Of a DNA stretch of 52,888 nucleotides, positions 25,201-33,191 are shown piece by piece. The DNA is taken from positions 1 to 52,888 of the forward strand of contig JABDQH010000034.1 in the NCBI GenBank assembly GCA_013042375.1. The letters run 5' to 3'. The notes beneath the pieces are model-generated. The model did no database searches and had not been told where the DNA came from. It saw only the letters and a program-made list of their open reading frames with translations. The stretch comes from Woeseiaceae bacterium. Lineage in GTDB: Bacteria; Pseudomonadota; Gammaproteobacteria; Steroidobacterales; Woeseiaceae. Every line of letters begins with the position of its first letter. Positions within the stretch are counted from its first letter, which is position 1. The translations under genes were made by a program, and so were the position numbers.

Positions 25201-25373
25201 GCATGACGCCGCTGCTCTGGGGCGGTACTGCGATGTTCAAACCGATGGCGATTACGATTATCTTCGGTCTGGCGTTTGCGACGTTCCTGACCTTACTGGT
25301 CGTGCCGGTGCTTTATTCTTTGTTCTTCCGCATATCGTTCTCGACGCCGCCTCAACTCCATCGGCGTCGCTGA
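22278..25373 (+). CDS. RND efflux pump permease (second system)
   Basis: A 1031-residue AcrB-superfamily pump forming a tripartite system with the lipoprotein adaptor and TolC fusion encoded immediately before it. The GTG start lies 14 bases after the adaptor stop. Visible hallmarks are FPGASPERVELLVTDKIE in the porter domain, LGLLVDNAIVIVESV in helix 4 and LSGIIINNAIVLLDRI in helix 10. As in the first pump, the helix-4 acidic pair is DN rather than DD. Its close relatives are typically of the multidrug (HAE1) class. It ends 16 bases before the convergent NYN gene. Confidence 0.9.
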   Translation: MNLTAAAIDKNRITLTVVALAVIAGIFAFQTLPKAQDPGFTVRTAVITTRFPGASPERVELLVTDKIEKKIQEMPEIDSIVSESRTGISVVYANFKESYKIMRPIFDDLRRKVDTVVPDLPQGVQAPDVNDEFGDVFGSVYTLSGEGFSYAELETVADELRDELLKEPDIAKVSIHGEQQEVIFVEYNNARLAELGLSPQQLSAALASVNIVSSGGNIISGRERITLEPTGNFESVNDLQRTVIQLPGGALVYLEDIVDVYRGYKDPPSSVSRANGEPTLAIAISMREGGDILKLGERLNSLMPELVSRYPWGIEVDKVWFQADLVSNVVNAFSSSLLQAIGIVILVMIAFLGLRTGLVVGSLIPATMLVSFFAMQIFDITVNQISLTALIIALGLLVDNAIVIVESVLVKRGKGQDAITAAVGSGKELMTPLLISSLTTAAAFMPIAMAKSAVGEYTADIFFVVSIALISSWLLAMTFVPMLTTVALKVDSAHTDSDGEFSSRWYGYYRDLLTLSLRCQYRFLLVVVGLFALAIVGLGYVRQEFIAPSEDPVFSAKLEMPLGTSIETSQAVVADVDAFIRDTYFAPSTGEPMIRNWLTFIGEGGPRFQLSLNPPNPNPANSFVIANTIDGDDVTDVIAGIEDYVREQHPDLAAQVKRLDNGPPVDYPIIVRIAGRDFDTLYSLADAVTGFLYGIPQVSDVKNSWGLQTKKLTVDVNQELARRSGVTSEDVAYSLQAGLTGIDLTQYREGDELIPVTLRTVAADRQDFGKLDGLTVYSQSTGANVPLKQVADVELTFEPGIIERRDRDRTLSLNVQLVAGATAAEVVQVLAPWLEEAAASWPAGHAFEIGGETEESGDANASIAAELPIAGMLILLLLVGQFNSLRRPAIILATIPLGLIGVTIGLLIANSSFGFFTILGLISLSGIIINNAIVLLDRIAIEIREFGRTQAEAVMFACQQRMRPILLTTATTVLGMTPLLWGGTAMFKPMAITIIFGLAFATFLTLLVVPVLYSLFFRISFSTPPQLHRRR

Positions 25374-25389
25374 TTTCAACCAGGCTCTG

Positions 25390-26202
25390 CTACGGTCTGA
25401 CGCTGCGCACGATATAGCCGCCCGATTTTTCGTCGCGCTCCAGCTCGAGCTGATCGCGATTGGCCGCTTCCTCGAGCAGGTCGGAAAATGAGTTGAATCC
25501 GTAGACGGCCTCGCTGAAGCCCGGGCGCTGTCTCTTCAGGGTCTGCTTGATCATAGAGCCCCAGAGCCGCTCCCTGTCTCCTCGCTCGGCATACAGGCCC
25601 TCGGTGGTGGCGATGACAAGATCGATGGCCTCCTGCGCGGGATCGTCTTTTTTCGGCGCTACCTTTTTCCTGGTCTTCTTCGAGGTCTTCTTCGCCCGCG
25701 ACTTCTTCGTTGTGCGCGACTTGCGGCTCGCCCGGGCAGGCGTCAGGTCATCGTAGAAGATGAACTCGTCACAGTTGCTGATGAGCAGGTCGGAAGTCGA
25801 CTGCTTCACGCCGACACCGATTACGGTCTTGGCGTTCTCGCGGAGCTTGCTGACCAACGGCGAGAAGTCGGAGTCGCCCGAAATAATGACAAAGGTGTCG
25901 ATATGTTCCTTCGTGTAGCACAGGTCGAGTGCGTCGACGACCATGCGAATGTCGGCAGAGTTCTTGCCCGATAGCTTAACGTGAGGAATCTCGATCAGCT
26001 CGAATGCCGCCTCATGCATGCCCGGCTTGAACTGCTTGTAGCGATCCCAGTCGCAGTAGGCTTTCTTGGTGACGATAGTGCCCTTCAGCAGGAGACGCTC
26101 GAGGACCAGGCCGATATCGAACTTCTTGTCGCCGCTGTCGCGCACGCCAAGCGCGATATTCTCGAAATCGCAGAAGAGGGCAAGATGCTTATCGCCATTC
26201 AT
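25390..26202 (-). CDS. NYN-domain nuclease-like protein with C-terminal LOTUS (OST-HTH) domain
   Basis: A 270-residue protein. Residues 5-145 form a NYN (PIN-like) domain with the acidic metal site: D12 in FCDFEN, D84 in SADIRMVVD, and D110/D112 in ISGDSDFSPLV. Next comes a Lys/Arg-rich linker (about 155-185, repeated KKSRAKKTSKKTRKK-like), then an OST-HTH/LOTUS domain (about 190-265, ending GGYIVRSV), a module thought to bind RNA, including G-rich RNA. A role in RNA turnover is inferred. It lies downstream of the cold-shock gene on the same strand but behind a strong terminator, so it likely has its own promoter. Confidence 0.87.
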   Translation of the reverse strand: MNGDKHLALFCDFENIALGVRDSGDKKFDIGLVLERLLLKGTIVTKKAYCDWDRYKQFKPGMHEAAFELIEIPHVKLSGKNSADIRMVVDALDLCYTKEHIDTFVIISGDSDFSPLVSKLRENAKTVIGVGVKQSTSDLLISNCDEFIFYDDLTPARASRKSRTTKKSRAKKTSKKTRKKVAPKKDDPAQEAIDLVIATTEGLYAERGDRERLWGSMIKQTLKRQRPGFSEAVYGFNSFSDLLEEAANRDQLELERDEKSGGYIVRSVRP

Positions 26203-26222
26203 AATTTTTTATCCAATGTAAG

Positions 26223-26252
26223 AAAAAACGGCCCCGATTGCGGGGCCGTTTT
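26223..26252. terminator. Rho-independent terminator of the cold-shock gene
   Basis: AAAACGGCCCCG-ATTG-CGGGGCCGTTTT is a perfect stem ending in TTTTTTCT on the minus strand, 20 bases past the cspA-type stop. The T-run on the other strand is also good, so it may work both ways. Confidence 0.9.
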
Positions 26253-26271
26253 AGCGTATTGAACGGGTGTT

Positions 26272-26478
26272 CTATAACGGGACGATATTTTCTGCCTGCG
26301 GGCCTTTCTGACCCTGCGTGACAGTGAACTCGACCTTCTGGCCCTCAGCGAGCGTCTTGAAGCCGCCGCCCTGGATTGCGCTGAAATGCGCGAATACGTC
26401 GGGGCCGTTTTCTTGCTCGATGAATCCGAATCCCTTCGCTTCGTTGAACCACTTCACGGTTCCGGTAGTTGTAGACAT
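26272..26478 (-). CDS. CspA-family cold-shock protein
   Basis: Single-stranded nucleic acid chaperone of 68 residues, a five-strand OB fold. RNP1 is KGFGFI (15-20) and RNP2 is VFAHF (28-32), after the family's [12 protein letters not shown] opening. Start chosen at the ATG with GGAAAAAG upstream, not at a TTG four codons earlier. The mRNA leader is long (about 160 bases) from a TATACT promoter, as in cold-inducible csp genes. Followed by a strong terminator, so it is monocistronic. Which of the csp paralogues it is cannot be decided. Confidence 0.93.
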   Translation of the reverse strand: MSTTTGTVKWFNEAKGFGFIEQENGPDVFAHFSAIQGGGFKTLAEGQKVEFTVTQGQKGPQAENIVPL

Positions 26479-26854
26479 AGCTTTTTCCAATTAAATCAAT
26501 GTAATGAACGCCCTCTTCCAAGGGCCGTGTAGCAGGAAGTGATGCAATTACTGATGAAATACAGGACGAGGAACTTCGGAAGAAACTTCTGATGGAACGT
26601 CGAAATGGAGTGCATAGTGAAAAGCGCACTTACAAGCAGACCCGAGTATAGACCAACTCGCCGTGTATACAAGGAATTTCGGCACGATTCCCGCCTTTCC
26701 GGCATATGAACGGCCGGCAATCAGGCGTATAGTGATTGTGTATCTGTACCCGCTTATCGAGCGTAAGGGCCCGCCGCGCCCATGTCCTCATGCGGGCCAT
26801 ACCATCGGCGTTAGTCAGCCACGTGACAGCTAAAGATAGCGGAGCGTCATCGCC
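26479..26854. other. Intergenic region holding the csp leader and promoter
   Basis: No gene found on either strand. The left part (26479-26640) is the probable long untranslated leader of the cold-shock gene. The middle carries its promoter (26645-26673). The right part holds the upstream region of the small plus-strand gene at 26855. It is more AT-rich than the surroundings. Confidence 0.6.
26645..26673 (-). promoter_or_regulatory. Sigma-70 promoter of the cold-shock gene
   Basis: On the minus strand CTTGTA/TTGTAT is followed after 16-17 bases by TATACT. Transcription would begin about 160 bases before the start codon, giving a cspA-like long leader. Confidence 0.55.
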
Positions 26855-27109
26855 TTGACCCCTGAAGACTATGAAATCGTATCGATAAAGCCGACGGATC
26901 CGCCGGGTGGGGTCGTTGGCACGGACTGGCAGTGCTACATCATCCAGCAAGGCAAGAACAAGATTCGCGGCTATAAACAGGGCGATATCAAGGCTGTCAC
27001 ACGAGCCGTGGAAGAAATTGTCCTGCGTCTGAACGAACGGCGATACGGCAAGAGCGGGCGCGTTCACCTCGTCATGACGGCACGAGGAAAGAAATCGAAG
27101 ACGCAATGA
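26855..27109 (+). CDS. Small conserved-looking protein of unknown function
   Basis: 84 residues, starting at TTG (GGAG lies 12 bases before). The sequence is well ordered: [22 protein letters not shown], then [17 protein letters not shown], then a helix [16 protein letters not shown] and a basic tail (ARGKKSKTQ). The codon use matches the neighbours, and the strand change from the csp gene gives it its own upstream region. It sits just before the RhlE helicase on the same strand. I do not recognise a family; a small nucleic-acid-binding or ribosome-associated role is only a guess from the basic tail. Confidence 0.6.
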   Translation: MTPEDYEIVSIKPTDPPGGVVGTDWQCYIIQQGKNKIRGYKQGDIKAVTRAVEEIVLRLNERRYGKSGRVHLVMTARGKKSKTQ

Positions 27110-27127
27110 GAATGCGGTAGGAATCAC

Positions 27128-27155
27128 TGGCTTTTGCCTAAAAGCCTGTTATAGT
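27128..27155 (+). promoter_or_regulatory. Possible promoter of the helicase gene
   Basis: TGGCTT, 16 bases, TATAGT. The -10 is good and the -35 poor. It would give a leader of roughly 145 bases before the GTG start of the helicase, in line with the long, regulated leaders of several RNA-helicase genes. Confidence 0.4.
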
Positions 27156-27305
27156 CCCGCGCATCCTGGCACCCATCGATCGGTGCCACTCACTACGCGC
27201 CGCAATCCTGCGCCTCGCGTAGCCACTCAAGAATTCCAGCCTGGATCGAGACTTTCGCGGCATCTCGCTGCCATCGTGTCAGGCGATTTCGGAGCAAACA
27301 TTCCA

Positions 27306-28577
27306 GTGTTATTCAATCAACTTGGCCTTTCGGCCGAACTGCTGCGTGCAGTCGAAAAACAGGGGTACCAGACAGCCACCCCGATCCAGCAGCAGGCCAT
27401 ACCCCTCATTCTTGAAGGTCGCGATATTCTCGCGGGCGCCCAGACGGGCACCGGCAAGACCGCGGGCTTTACGCTGCCCATGCTGCAGCGCCTGCAAAAC
27501 GGCACGGTCAATCGGCGCCGTATTCGTGCGCTGGTACTGACGCCCACGCGCGAACTGGCAGCCCAGGTCGCCGACAGCGTACGCTGTTACGGCCAGTACC
27601 TGCCTTTTCGTGCCGCCGTCATCTACGGCGGCGTCAGCATCAACACACAGATCGCAAAGTTGCGCAAAGGCGTAGATGTCGTTGTCGCGACGCCCGGACG
27701 ACTTCTTGATCACCTGCAGCAGGGGACCATCGATCTCGGCGCCATCGAATGCCTGGTTCTCGATGAAGCGGACCGCATGCTCGACATGGGTTTCATTCGA
27801 GATATTCGCAAGATCATGAAGGTCCTGCCGAATGAGCGGCAGAACCTGTTGTTCTCGGCCACGTTCTCGAAAGAAATTCGCGGCCTGGCGAAAGACCTGT
27901 TGAATTCGCCCTCGGAAATCAGTGTTGCGACGCACGGCAAACCGGCCGAGGGGATCGACCAGCTTGTCTACCGGGTCGACCGGCAGCGCAAGCGGGAGCT
28001 CCTGTCGCATACGATCGGCAGCCAGGATTGGCGCCAGGTTCTGGTCTTCACGAGGACCAAGCACGGGGCCAACAGGCTGGCGACGCAGCTCGAATCCGAT
28101 GGCCTCAAGTCGGCCGCGATTCACGGTAACAAGTCACAGGGTGCGCGACTGCGGGCCCTGCAGGACTTCAAGACCGGCAAGGTCAGGGTGCTGGTGGCAA
28201 CCGACGTGGCCGCCCGCGGCCTCGATATCGAGCGCCTGCCGCACGTGGTCAACTACGAGTTGCCGCATGTGCCGGAAGACTATGTGCATCGCATTGGGCG
28301 CACCGCCCGTGCCGGGCACCAGGGTCACGCGGTCTCGCTCGTCTGTGTCGACGAGCACAAGCTGCTGGCGGACATCGAGAAGCTGCTGCAGATGAACATC
28401 TGCAAGGAAACGGTCCCGGGTTACGAGCCGGATCCGCGTATCAAAGCCGAGCCGATCACGAGAGGGCGGGTACAGCGCTCGCCCAGCCGCAAGAAGAACC
28501 GGCGGAATACGGGCCGTCCTGCCTCGGCGAAGGGCCGCAACTCCGGCAAACGTCGATCTTCCGGACGTCAGATGTAG
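27306..28577 (+). CDS. rhlE: DEAD-box RNA helicase, RhlE type
   Basis: ATP-dependent RNA helicase, 423 residues from the GTG at 27306, which gives the family's usual opening ([20 protein letters not shown]). The frame is open upstream for 41 more codons without family similarity. Motifs are the Q motif ([11 protein letters not shown]), Walker [11 protein letters not shown] (43-52), [17 protein letters not shown] at 153-156, SAT (FSATF), and [10 protein letters not shown] near the end of the RecA2 domain. The C-terminal tail is Arg/Lys-rich and disordered ([10 protein letters not shown]...), typical of RhlE RNA-binding tails. Roles in ribosome maturation and cold adaptation are known for the family, and the csp gene is nearby. 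Confidence 0.9.
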   Translation: MLFNQLGLSAELLRAVEKQGYQTATPIQQQAIPLILEGRDILAGAQTGTGKTAGFTLPMLQRLQNGTVNRRRIRALVLTPTRELAAQVADSVRCYGQYLPFRAAVIYGGVSINTQIAKLRKGVDVVVATPGRLLDHLQQGTIDLGAIECLVLDEADRMLDMGFIRDIRKIMKVLPNERQNLLFSATFSKEIRGLAKDLLNSPSEISVATHGKPAEGIDQLVYRVDRQRKRELLSHTIGSQDWRQVLVFTRTKHGANRLATQLESDGLKSAAIHGNKSQGARLRALQDFKTGKVRVLVATDVAARGLDIERLPHVVNYELPHVPEDYVHRIGRTARAGHQGHAVSLVCVDEHKLLADIEKLLQMNICKETVPGYEPDPRIKAEPITRGRVQRSPSRKKNRRNTGRPASAKGRNSGKRRSSGRQM

Positions 28578-28601
28578 GAATACGGCGGCCGGGCGACTAT
28601 G

Positions 28602-28619
28602 CGCGGGCCAATGCCCGCG
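28602..28619. terminator. Hairpin after the helicase gene
   Basis: CGCGGGC-CAAT-GCCCGCG is a perfect 7-bp GC stem 25 bases after the helicase stop. There is no T-run, so termination may be weak or Rho-assisted. Confidence 0.4.
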
Positions 28620-28686
28620 AGTTGGCGACCCGGCGCCAGTCCAATACCATCGTGGAGTGGGCGCTGATAGAGCGAGGCTTCATTTA

Positions 28687-29385
28687 ATGACGGAGAACGG
28701 CGAGACGGTCAACGGGGATCCGACGGTCAGGGCCTTCATGGACACCCAAGCAATGGAGTGGACCGCGAGCCCCAGCGGTACCGTGTGGCGCAAGCGCGTA
28801 CACTTGGTCGGCGCGCCCGAGTCTGGCCAGGTCACATCGATCGTTCGCTACCAACCGGAATCCTCGTTCCCGGCACACGACCATCCGGAAGGCGAGGAAA
28901 TCCTCGTCCTCGAGGGCGTGTTCTCCGACGAACATGGCGACTGGCCCGCCGGTACTTACCTCCTGAATCCGGAAGGCTTCAGGCACGCGCCGTTCTCGCA
29001 GCAGGGCTGCCTGCTGTTCGTGAAGCTGCGGCAGTTTCCCGGACCCGACCGGGAGCATCACGTCATCGACACCCGCGATCGGGAATGGCAGCCCACGCAG
29101 CGCAAGGGCGTCTGGCAAAAGTCGCTCTACCGCCAGGCTGGTTATAGTGACACCACGCGTCTTGAGCGATGGGAGGCGGAGAGTACGGCCGGGACGATTT
29201 CTCACGAGCAGGGCGCTGAGTTCTTCGTGCTCGATGGCGAATTCGAGGACGACGAGGGCGTCTATCCGGCCGGAACCTGGCTGCGGATTCCGGCAGGTGG
29301 GATGCACTCGCCCGGAACGTCGCGGGGCTGCCGACTTTACATAAAGCAAGGCGGCGTTCCCTACCTGAGAAGCGTTCAGCGGTAA
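28687..29385 (+). CDS. Double-cupin, ChrR-like protein
   Basis: 232 residues made of two cupin domains of the ChrR C-terminal type. The first (about 35-120) has the metal motif HDHPEGEEILVLEG and later FRHAPFS. The second (about 145-225) keeps EFFVLDGEFEDDEG and GMHSP but lacks a clear HxH, so it may not bind metal. ChrR proteins act as zinc anti-sigma factors sensing singlet oxygen, but the N-terminal zinc anti-sigma domain is missing and no ECF sigma factor is adjacent. A stand-alone acetylacetone-cleaving-like or regulatory cupin is more likely. ATG 28687 is preferred over a start 30 bases upstream. Confidence 0.8.
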   Translation: MTENGETVNGDPTVRAFMDTQAMEWTASPSGTVWRKRVHLVGAPESGQVTSIVRYQPESSFPAHDHPEGEEILVLEGVFSDEHGDWPAGTYLLNPEGFRHAPFSQQGCLLFVKLRQFPGPDREHHVIDTRDREWQPTQRKGVWQKSLYRQAGYSDTTRLERWEAESTAGTISHEQGAEFFVLDGEFEDDEGVYPAGTWLRIPAGGMHSPGTSRGCRLYIKQGGVPYLRSVQR

Positions 29386-29431
29386 CAGGGCCCGCACGCA
29401 AGGCGGCCCGTCTCTTCGGGTCGTCACCATA

Positions 29432-29459
29432 TTGACAGCGCTGTCACGCCGTGTTGCAC
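29432..29459 (+). promoter_or_regulatory. LacI-type palindrome on the promoter of the GH81 gene
   Basis: The 14-base perfect palindrome TGACAGCGCTGTCA (29433-29446), with a central CG, is the form of LacI-family operators of carbohydrate genes. TTGACA (29432-29437), a consensus -35 box, overlaps its left half, and TGCACT follows at 17-base spacing as a weak -10. A bound repressor would block the promoter. No LacI gene is in the window. Confidence 0.6.
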
Positions 29460-29540
29460 TGTGCGCGAGTCTGTACGTGCAGATTCTCGTGCGTACCTGC
29501 CTTGTGCCTCCGCTCGCGATTTTCACTGCCGGGGTCAAGC

Positions 29541-32500
29541 ATGCTGACCAAACCAACACTATTTCTCATCTCGCTGCACGCGATGGTTTTCCTGCTGTCC
29601 GGCTGTGGTGGTGGCGGAGGCAGCGATACGCCCAATACCGGTTCGGCGGATCGTACGGCGCCCGTCATTACCATGAGCGGCTCGTCGACCGTCAATCACG
29701 AGCAGGGCACGGCTTACACAGACCCGGGTGCGACGGCGACCGACGCGGTTGACGGCTCGGTGCCCGTGACGACGTCGGGTTCGGTTGGCGCTGCCGCCGG
29801 CACGTATACACTGACTTATACCGCGACCGATAGCGCCGGCAATAGAGCGACGGCGACGCGCACGGTCATCGTGGCGGATACCACGGCTCCGGTAATAGAC
29901 ATGGTGGGCCCTGCTTCCATGAACCACGTGCAGGGAACGGCGTTCACAGACCCTGGAGCTACCGCGACGGACACCGTGGACGGTTCGGTCGCCGTCGTCA
30001 CGACGGGATCGGTCGACGATGCGGTCGGCACCTATACGCTCACCTATACGGCCACCGATGCGGCGGGCAACTCGGCGACCGCGTCGCGGACCGTTATCGT
30101 CGAGGCGCCGCCGCCCGGATCGGAAGCGACGGATCTGTGGGTTCTGGTCGACGGTGCCGTCGACCCGGCCTGGGATCGGGGCATCAGCGCATTCGACGAG
30201 GCGCTCGGCTTTGGGGAGTGCAACAATGATGGCGGCGCCGCGTGCCCGAGCATCAGCTGGGAGTTCGTCACCGACGACGAACGCGGTGAGGTGCTGCAGG
30301 TCACGCATGCCGCTTCCGGTGACCTGGCCGGCGTATTCATCGCCGCCAGCATTCCGCTCGATGTTTCGGGGTTTGCCAACGGCAGCGTCGTGTTCGACAT
30401 CAAGGTCGTCAGCGGCGACAGCAATATCACGATGAAGCTCGACTGCGTCTTTCCCTGTACCTCCGGTGAGCAGCAGCTCGGCAGCAAGGGCGCCGCAGGC
30501 TGGGAGACGGTCGAAGTGTCGTTTGCGACGCTCGTGGCCGGAGGGCTCGATCTGGGCAATGTGAATACGGGCATCGTCATCTGGGCGACTAACGCGACCA
30601 GCACGGTTTTCCAGATCGACAATGTGCGCTTCACGGGATTCGACGACAGTGGTCCGCCGCCGACCAGCGGCTACACCGTTACCGCCTATGGCGCAGGCAG
30701 TGTCTCGGACACCATCAACCCGGCCAGTTATCGCTGCGTCGTTGATTTTGGCAACTGGATCTACAATGCGGGTGTCGTCGCGCCCGCCATTCCTGCCTGT
30801 AACGCATCGACCGGCATTCCGACGGGTACGCCGACGCCTCTGCAGCCGCAGCTGACCGGCCCGGCAGCCGACAAGCCGACGCCGACCCACAAATGGTGGG
30901 GCTCGATCCCGTTCCTCGGTGAGATGACGATCGGCGACGCCAACGATGCCGCGTACATCACGCCGGACCCGATGATTGCCCGGGTGACGGACAGGGGTTT
31001 TCGCGTCATGGGGATTCCGTCGGGACTCACAAGCAGGGGCGATGGATTCCTGTACCCGATTCCCGACCCCTTCAGCGAGGTGTTCGACGGTGTGGCGATC
31101 GGCAATGCGGACTTCGCCAGCCTGGACGCCTACCTGAAAAACCACAGCGATGGGTCGGTGACGGTGGAGTGGCAGAGCGGCGGACAGGCCGTGATGGAAG
31201 CGACCTTCGTACACGGATCGCCGTATGTCTACATGACGGCATTCCAGGGTGAACTCGTGGTGCGCACACTGCGCACGGATGGTGGCGAGAAAGGGACTTT
31301 CTATAACCAGGGGAATAGCCTCGGCGTCTGGACCAATGTCGCGGGCAATCACAACAACTTCCTGGTAACCGGGGAGGGGACCACGACGTTCGGCAACATC
31401 GCGGGCAACGAGATCACGGTCAGCAATGCGGCGAATGCGCTGACGCTGACCTACTTGCCCCAGACCGCAGGCACGCCAGCCGATGCACTGACAGGCTTCT
31501 TCGAATCCCGGGCACGCAACATTGTCGCCGCTGTAGACATCGACTACTCAGTCAATCGCGCCACGAATGAGGTCACGGTCACTCACAGTTATCTTGATGG
31601 CCAGGGGGCGCCGATCGAGACCATCGCTGGCATGCACCCGCTGCACTGGAAGAACAGCGCACAGCCGACTTCCCAGTACCAGGTCAGGAGCGCCCGCGGC
31701 ACGATCAAGTTCAGCCAGACCGGCACTTTCTCCTACGAGCTGCCGTCGGTGGGCGTTTTGCCGGCCTTGCCCTCGATCGACGGCACGTTCGACCAGGCAA
31801 CCCTCGAAGGCCTGGTCAGTGATTTCGTTTCGCAAGGCCCCGCTGCCTGGAATGACCGCACCGACACCTACTGGGCGGGCAAAAACTACGGCAAGGTGGC
31901 AGAGCTTGTTGCAATCGCCGACTCGATCGGCATGAACGCCGAAGCAGCGCAGTTGCTCGACTGGCTGAAAGCGGAACTCGCCGACTGGTTTACCGCGGAA
32001 ACCAGCGGCAACCTCGACGTCTTCAAATACTTTGTCTACGACGACGAGTGGAATACCCTGCTCGGCCTGGAGGAATCATTCGCTTCCCACCAGCAGCTCA
32101 ATGACCATCATTTCCATTACGGCTATTTCGTGCGCGCGGCGGCCGAGGTTTGCCGCATGGACATCGCCTGGTGCGGTGCCGATCAGTACGGGCCGATGAT
32201 CGAGCTGTTGATTCGCGATTACGCAGGCGATGCCGACGATCCCATGTTCCCCCGCCTACGGAATTTCGATCCGGCCAACGGCTTTTCCTGGGCGTCCGGT
32301 CCCGCCAACTTCGCGCGCGGCAATAACAACGAGTCCACGTCCGAGGCGGCCAATGCCTACGGGGCGATCGTCTTGTATGGCTTGATCACGGGCAGGGACG
32401 ATCTCGTAGACAAGGGCATGTACCTGCATGCCTCGACGGCGGCAGCTTACTGGCAGTACTGGAACAACATCGACGGCTACAACAACCGCGGCACCGAGGA

Positions 32501-33062
32501 GGACAACTTCCCCGCCGGCTACAACAGGATTACGACGTCGATCATCTGGGGTGACGGCAGCGCTTTCGCGACCTGGTTCAGCGGGGCTTTCGCGCACATT
32601 CTCGGGATTCAGGGGCTACCCTCGAATCCCCTGATCCTGCACGTGGGGCAGTATGCTGACTACATGGCTGACTACGTAGCGCTGGGGCTGAGCGAGTCAT
32701 CCAACATCATGCCGTCGGGCCTGCCCGACGATCAGTGGCGCGACCTGTGGTGGAACCTCTGGGCGATGACCGATGCCGATGCGGCCATCGCCGACTACGA
32801 CACGGTAGCCGACTACGTACCCGAGGCGGGTGAGACGAAAGCGCACACCTATCACTGGATCCATACGTTCCGCCGACTGGGCCACATGCAAACCGGCACC
32901 GGAGCGCTCACAGCCGACTATCCGGCAGCGCTGGCCTTCGACAACAATGGTGTGACCAGCTACGTCGTGTACAACTTCACCGGGCAGGAACTGGCCGTTT
33001 CGTTCAGCGATGGCCAGATCGTCAATTCGGCACCCGACGGATTCACGCTTATTACAAACTGA
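29541..33062 (+). CDS. GH81 endo-beta-1,3-glucanase lipoprotein with Ig-like and carbohydrate-binding domains
   Basis: Cleaves laminarin or curdlan-type beta-1,3-glucan at the cell surface. The 1173-residue product has a lipoprotein signal (LLSGC, Cys22) and a Gly-rich linker. Two Ig-like DUF5011/HYR repeats follow (about 37-110 and 112-188, each with APVI...TAYTDPGATATD). Next is a galactose-binding-like module similar to the ExoP C-terminal domain (about 195-375), and a GH81 catalytic domain (about 400-1160). Catalytic candidates are D855 in NDHHFHYGYF and E931/E935 in NNNESTSEAAN; the 76-residue spacing equals that of D466 and E542 in Bacillus GH81 as I recall it. No TonB transporter or other glucanase is adjacent. 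Confidence 0.88.
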   Translation: MLTKPTLFLISLHAMVFLLSGCGGGGGSDTPNTGSADRTAPVITMSGSSTVNHEQGTAYTDPGATATDAVDGSVPVTTSGSVGAAAGTYTLTYTATDSAGNRATATRTVIVADTTAPVIDMVGPASMNHVQGTAFTDPGATATDTVDGSVAVVTTGSVDDAVGTYTLTYTATDAAGNSATASRTVIVEAPPPGSEATDLWVLVDGAVDPAWDRGISAFDEALGFGECNNDGGAACPSISWEFVTDDERGEVLQVTHAASGDLAGVFIAASIPLDVSGFANGSVVFDIKVVSGDSNITMKLDCVFPCTSGEQQLGSKGAAGWETVEVSFATLVAGGLDLGNVNTGIVIWATNATSTVFQIDNVRFTGFDDSGPPPTSGYTVTAYGAGSVSDTINPASYRCVVDFGNWIYNAGVVAPAIPACNASTGIPTGTPTPLQPQLTGPAADKPTPTHKWWGSIPFLGEMTIGDANDAAYITPDPMIARVTDRGFRVMGIPSGLTSRGDGFLYPIPDPFSEVFDGVAIGNADFASLDAYLKNHSDGSVTVEWQSGGQAVMEATFVHGSPYVYMTAFQGELVVRTLRTDGGEKGTFYNQGNSLGVWTNVAGNHNNFLVTGEGTTTFGNIAGNEITVSNAANALTLTYLPQTAGTPADALTGFFESRARNIVAAVDIDYSVNRATNEVTVTHSYLDGQGAPIETIAGMHPLHWKNSAQPTSQYQVRSARGTIKFSQTGTFSYELPSVGVLPALPSIDGTFDQATLEGLVSDFVSQGPAAWNDRTDTYWAGKNYGKVAELVAIADSIGMNAEAAQLLDWLKAELADWFTAETSGNLDVFKYFVYDDEWNTLLGLEESFASHQQLNDHHFHYGYFVRAAAEVCRMDIAWCGADQYGPMIELLIRDYAGDADDPMFPRLRNFDPANGFSWASGPANFARGNNNESTSEAANAYGAIVLYGLITGRDDLVDKGMYLHASTAAAYWQYWNNIDGYNNRGTEEDNFPAGYNRITTSIIWGDGSAFATWFSGAFAHILGIQGLPSNPLILHVGQYADYMADYVALGLSESSNIMPSGLPDDQWRDLWWNLWAMTDADAAIADYDTVADYVPEAGETKAHTYHWIHTFRRLGHMQTGTGALTADYPAALAFDNNGVTSYVVYNFTGQELAVSFSDGQIVNSAPDGFTLITN

Positions 33063-33191
33063 GGCGTCGGACGAAATACGACCATCGTGCCGGGCGCTTA
33101 TACGGCAGGAGCATAATGCTGAAGATACGTACTTGTCGAAGGCCGTCGCGATCGATGACATGGCTCGATAACGGATAGAATTGCGCCTGCA

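Noticed and set aside
28687-29385. ChrR anti-sigma factor with singlet-oxygen sensing
   Set aside because: The N-terminal zinc anti-sigma domain is missing and no ECF sigma gene is adjacent, so only the cupin similarity is kept.
29559-31352. A 597-codon minus-strand open frame opposite the GH81 gene
   Set aside because: Arg-rich shadow of the Ig-like repeat codons, with no recognisable domain.
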